A stretch of DNA of 7,688 nt, taken from positions 1-7,688 of the forward strand of contig CAIWIS010000889.1 in the NCBI GenBank assembly GCA_903912795.1, written 5' to 3'. A program made the position numbers and the translations under genes. This document shows positions 6,827 through 7,688 of the stretch, piece by piece. The notes under the pieces were generated by a model. That model did not search any database. It saw only the letters and a program-made list of their open reading frames with translations, and was not told where the DNA came from. The stretch's first letter is position 1; the number at the start of each line of letters is the position of its first letter. The DNA is from an uncultured Bacteroidales bacterium. Its GTDB lineage: Bacteria; Bacteroidota; Bacteroidia; Bacteroidales; Paludibacteraceae.

Positions 6827-7450
6827 GTGAGTCAACCATTATATTCATCCATTCTACTCGAGAATGCTGTTCAAGAATTTGCTAAATTGCCAGGAATTGG
6901 TCGTAAAACAGCTTTGCGATTGGTTTTGCATTTACTTAAAAAAGAAAAGAGTGAGGTTGATAGTTTTGGAAATTCGATGATTCAACTTCGACGCGACATT
7001 GTTTATTGTAACGTTTGTCATAATATTTCGGATACCGAAACATGTGGTATATGTAGTAATATGGGGCGCGACGCAAGTTGTATTTGTGTAGTTGAAACAA
7101 TTAAAGATGTGATGAGCATCGAAAATACACAGCAATACAAAGGATTATACCACGTACTTGGAGGAGTTATTTCGCCCATGGATGGTATAGGACCTGCTGA
7201 TTTGGAAATTGAAAGCCTAATTCAACGTGCGCGAAATGAAAATGTGCGCGAAATAATTTTAGCCTTAAGTACAACTATGGAAGGCGATACAACTAATTTT
7301 TATATTTTCAGAAAACTAGGTACTTCAAAAATTAAAATTACCACTATAGCACGTGGTATTTCAGTAGGAGGGGAGTTAGAATATACCGACGAGGTAACAT
7401 TGGGACGATCCATTGTAAACAGAGTTGAATTTACAAATTCCTACAAATAA
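6827..7450 (+). CDS. recR: recombination mediator protein RecR
   Basis: RecR works with RecO (and RecF) to load RecA onto single-stranded DNA at gaps and stalled forks. This 207-residue protein has the full domain order: a helix-hairpin-helix with L21-P-G-I-G-R-K27-T-A, a four-cysteine zinc finger C61-x2-C64 / C73-x2-C76, a Toprim domain starting at I86-C-V-V-E90 and including the ALSTTMEGDTT segment, and the C-terminal Y-T-D-E-V-T-L-G-R motif. Length is slightly above the usual 200 or so. The start is a GTG at 6827; the N-terminus MSQPLYSSILLENAV aligns with the expected beginning of the family, and no Shine-Dalgarno sequence is evident. It has its own promoter and is followed 8 bp later by a small membrane protein gene, probably in the same transcript. 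Confidence 0.97.
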   Translation: MSQPLYSSILLENAVQEFAKLPGIGRKTALRLVLHLLKKEKSEVDSFGNSMIQLRRDIVYCNVCHNISDTETCGICSNMGRDASCICVVETIKDVMSIENTQQYKGLYHVLGGVISPMDGIGPADLEIESLIQRARNENVREIILALSTTMEGDTTNFYIFRKLGTSKIKITTIARGISVGGELEYTDEVTLGRSIVNRVEFTNSYK

Positions 7451-7458
7451 ATACACAC

Positions 7459-7688
7459 ATGAAACGAACACTAAGAGTTTTATTAACAGCTTATTATGCT
7501 GTATATGCAGCTGCAATTTTAGCTGCTACATCAGGCTATTATATTTTGAAATCGGGTTTTAAAATTGACCCTTTAACAAGTGAAGGTACTATTATTAATA
7601 GTATTGTGATCCTTTATATTATAAGCACTGTGCCATTAGCATTGGCTTTATTTAATAAAATGACTAAGAAATGGGCACTTATACAAGA
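7459..7688 (+). CDS. membrane protein of unknown function (3' end beyond window)
   Basis: The ATG at 7459, 8 bp after the recR stop, opens a frame that runs to the window edge without a stop (76 complete codons). The protein begins with a basic patch (MKRTLR), then a hydrophobic helix at about residues 8-30, a short polar loop with KIDPLTSEGT, and a second helix at about 46-66 followed by basic residues (NKMTKKW). This is a helical membrane protein with both ends of the hairpin probably in the cytoplasm. I do not recognise the family. Its closeness to recR suggests co-transcription but gives no functional link. Confidence 0.8.
   Translation, partial: MKRTLRVLLTAYYAVYAAAILAATSGYYILKSGFKIDPLTSEGTIINSIVILYIISTVPLALALFNKMTKKWALIQ

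Noticed and set aside
35..7688. Relationship between the small two-helix proteins at the two ends of the window
   Set aside because: Both are short hairpin membrane proteins, but beyond hydrophobicity I see no shared motif, and both may be incomplete.
1..7688. A new defence, mobile or secondary-metabolite system
   Set aside because: All recognised genes belong to known housekeeping or envelope families, and there are no integrases, direct-repeat arrays, toxin-antitoxin pairs or composition breaks that I could see.

Overview
The window looks like ordinary chromosome from a low-GC member of the Bacteroidota, probably of Bacteroidales type. Three things point there. Gene starts lack Shine-Dalgarno sequences. 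Four matches to the Bacteroidota -7 promoter element TAnnTTTG sit where promoters are expected. The protein families (DUF7033-type deacetylase, YDTHEYF-type GT4 glycosyltransferase, a symporter with a GLDQDMMQKN block) are typical of that phylum. No phage, transposon, CRISPR array, tRNA or rRNA was seen.

Left block (1-2686, + strand): a small two-helix membrane protein, a divergent polysaccharide deacetylase-like protein and a GT4 glycosyltransferase lie in a tight run with gaps of 11 bp and 1 bp. This is probably the end of an operon for cell-surface polysaccharide or glycan assembly whose promoter is at or beyond the left edge. It converges on a long-chain polyprenyl diphosphate synthase (2717-3691, - strand), which supplies the isoprenoid tail of quinones or lipid carriers.

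Middle block (3692-4582): a 339-bp AT-rich intergenic region separates the polyprenyl synthase from a divergent, short PlsC-type acyltransferase. It holds one -7 element for each direction, a 9-bp inverted repeat and an AAT microsatellite placed exactly in the spacer of the acyltransferase promoter. This is the most interesting non-coding part of the window.

Right block (4591-7688): on the - strand a sodium:solute symporter is followed 26 bp later by the ribosome-assembly GTPase EngB/YsxC, probably in one transcript. Divergent from them, on the + strand, are recR and a small membrane protein cut by the window edge. The 131-bp gap between the symporter and recR carries a -7 element in each direction.

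I found no clear new multi-gene system. The genes are mainly housekeeping (isoprenoid, phospholipid, ribosome assembly, recombination) plus one envelope-glycan pair. The points worth a second look are regulatory details and the unusual active site of the deacetylase-like protein.
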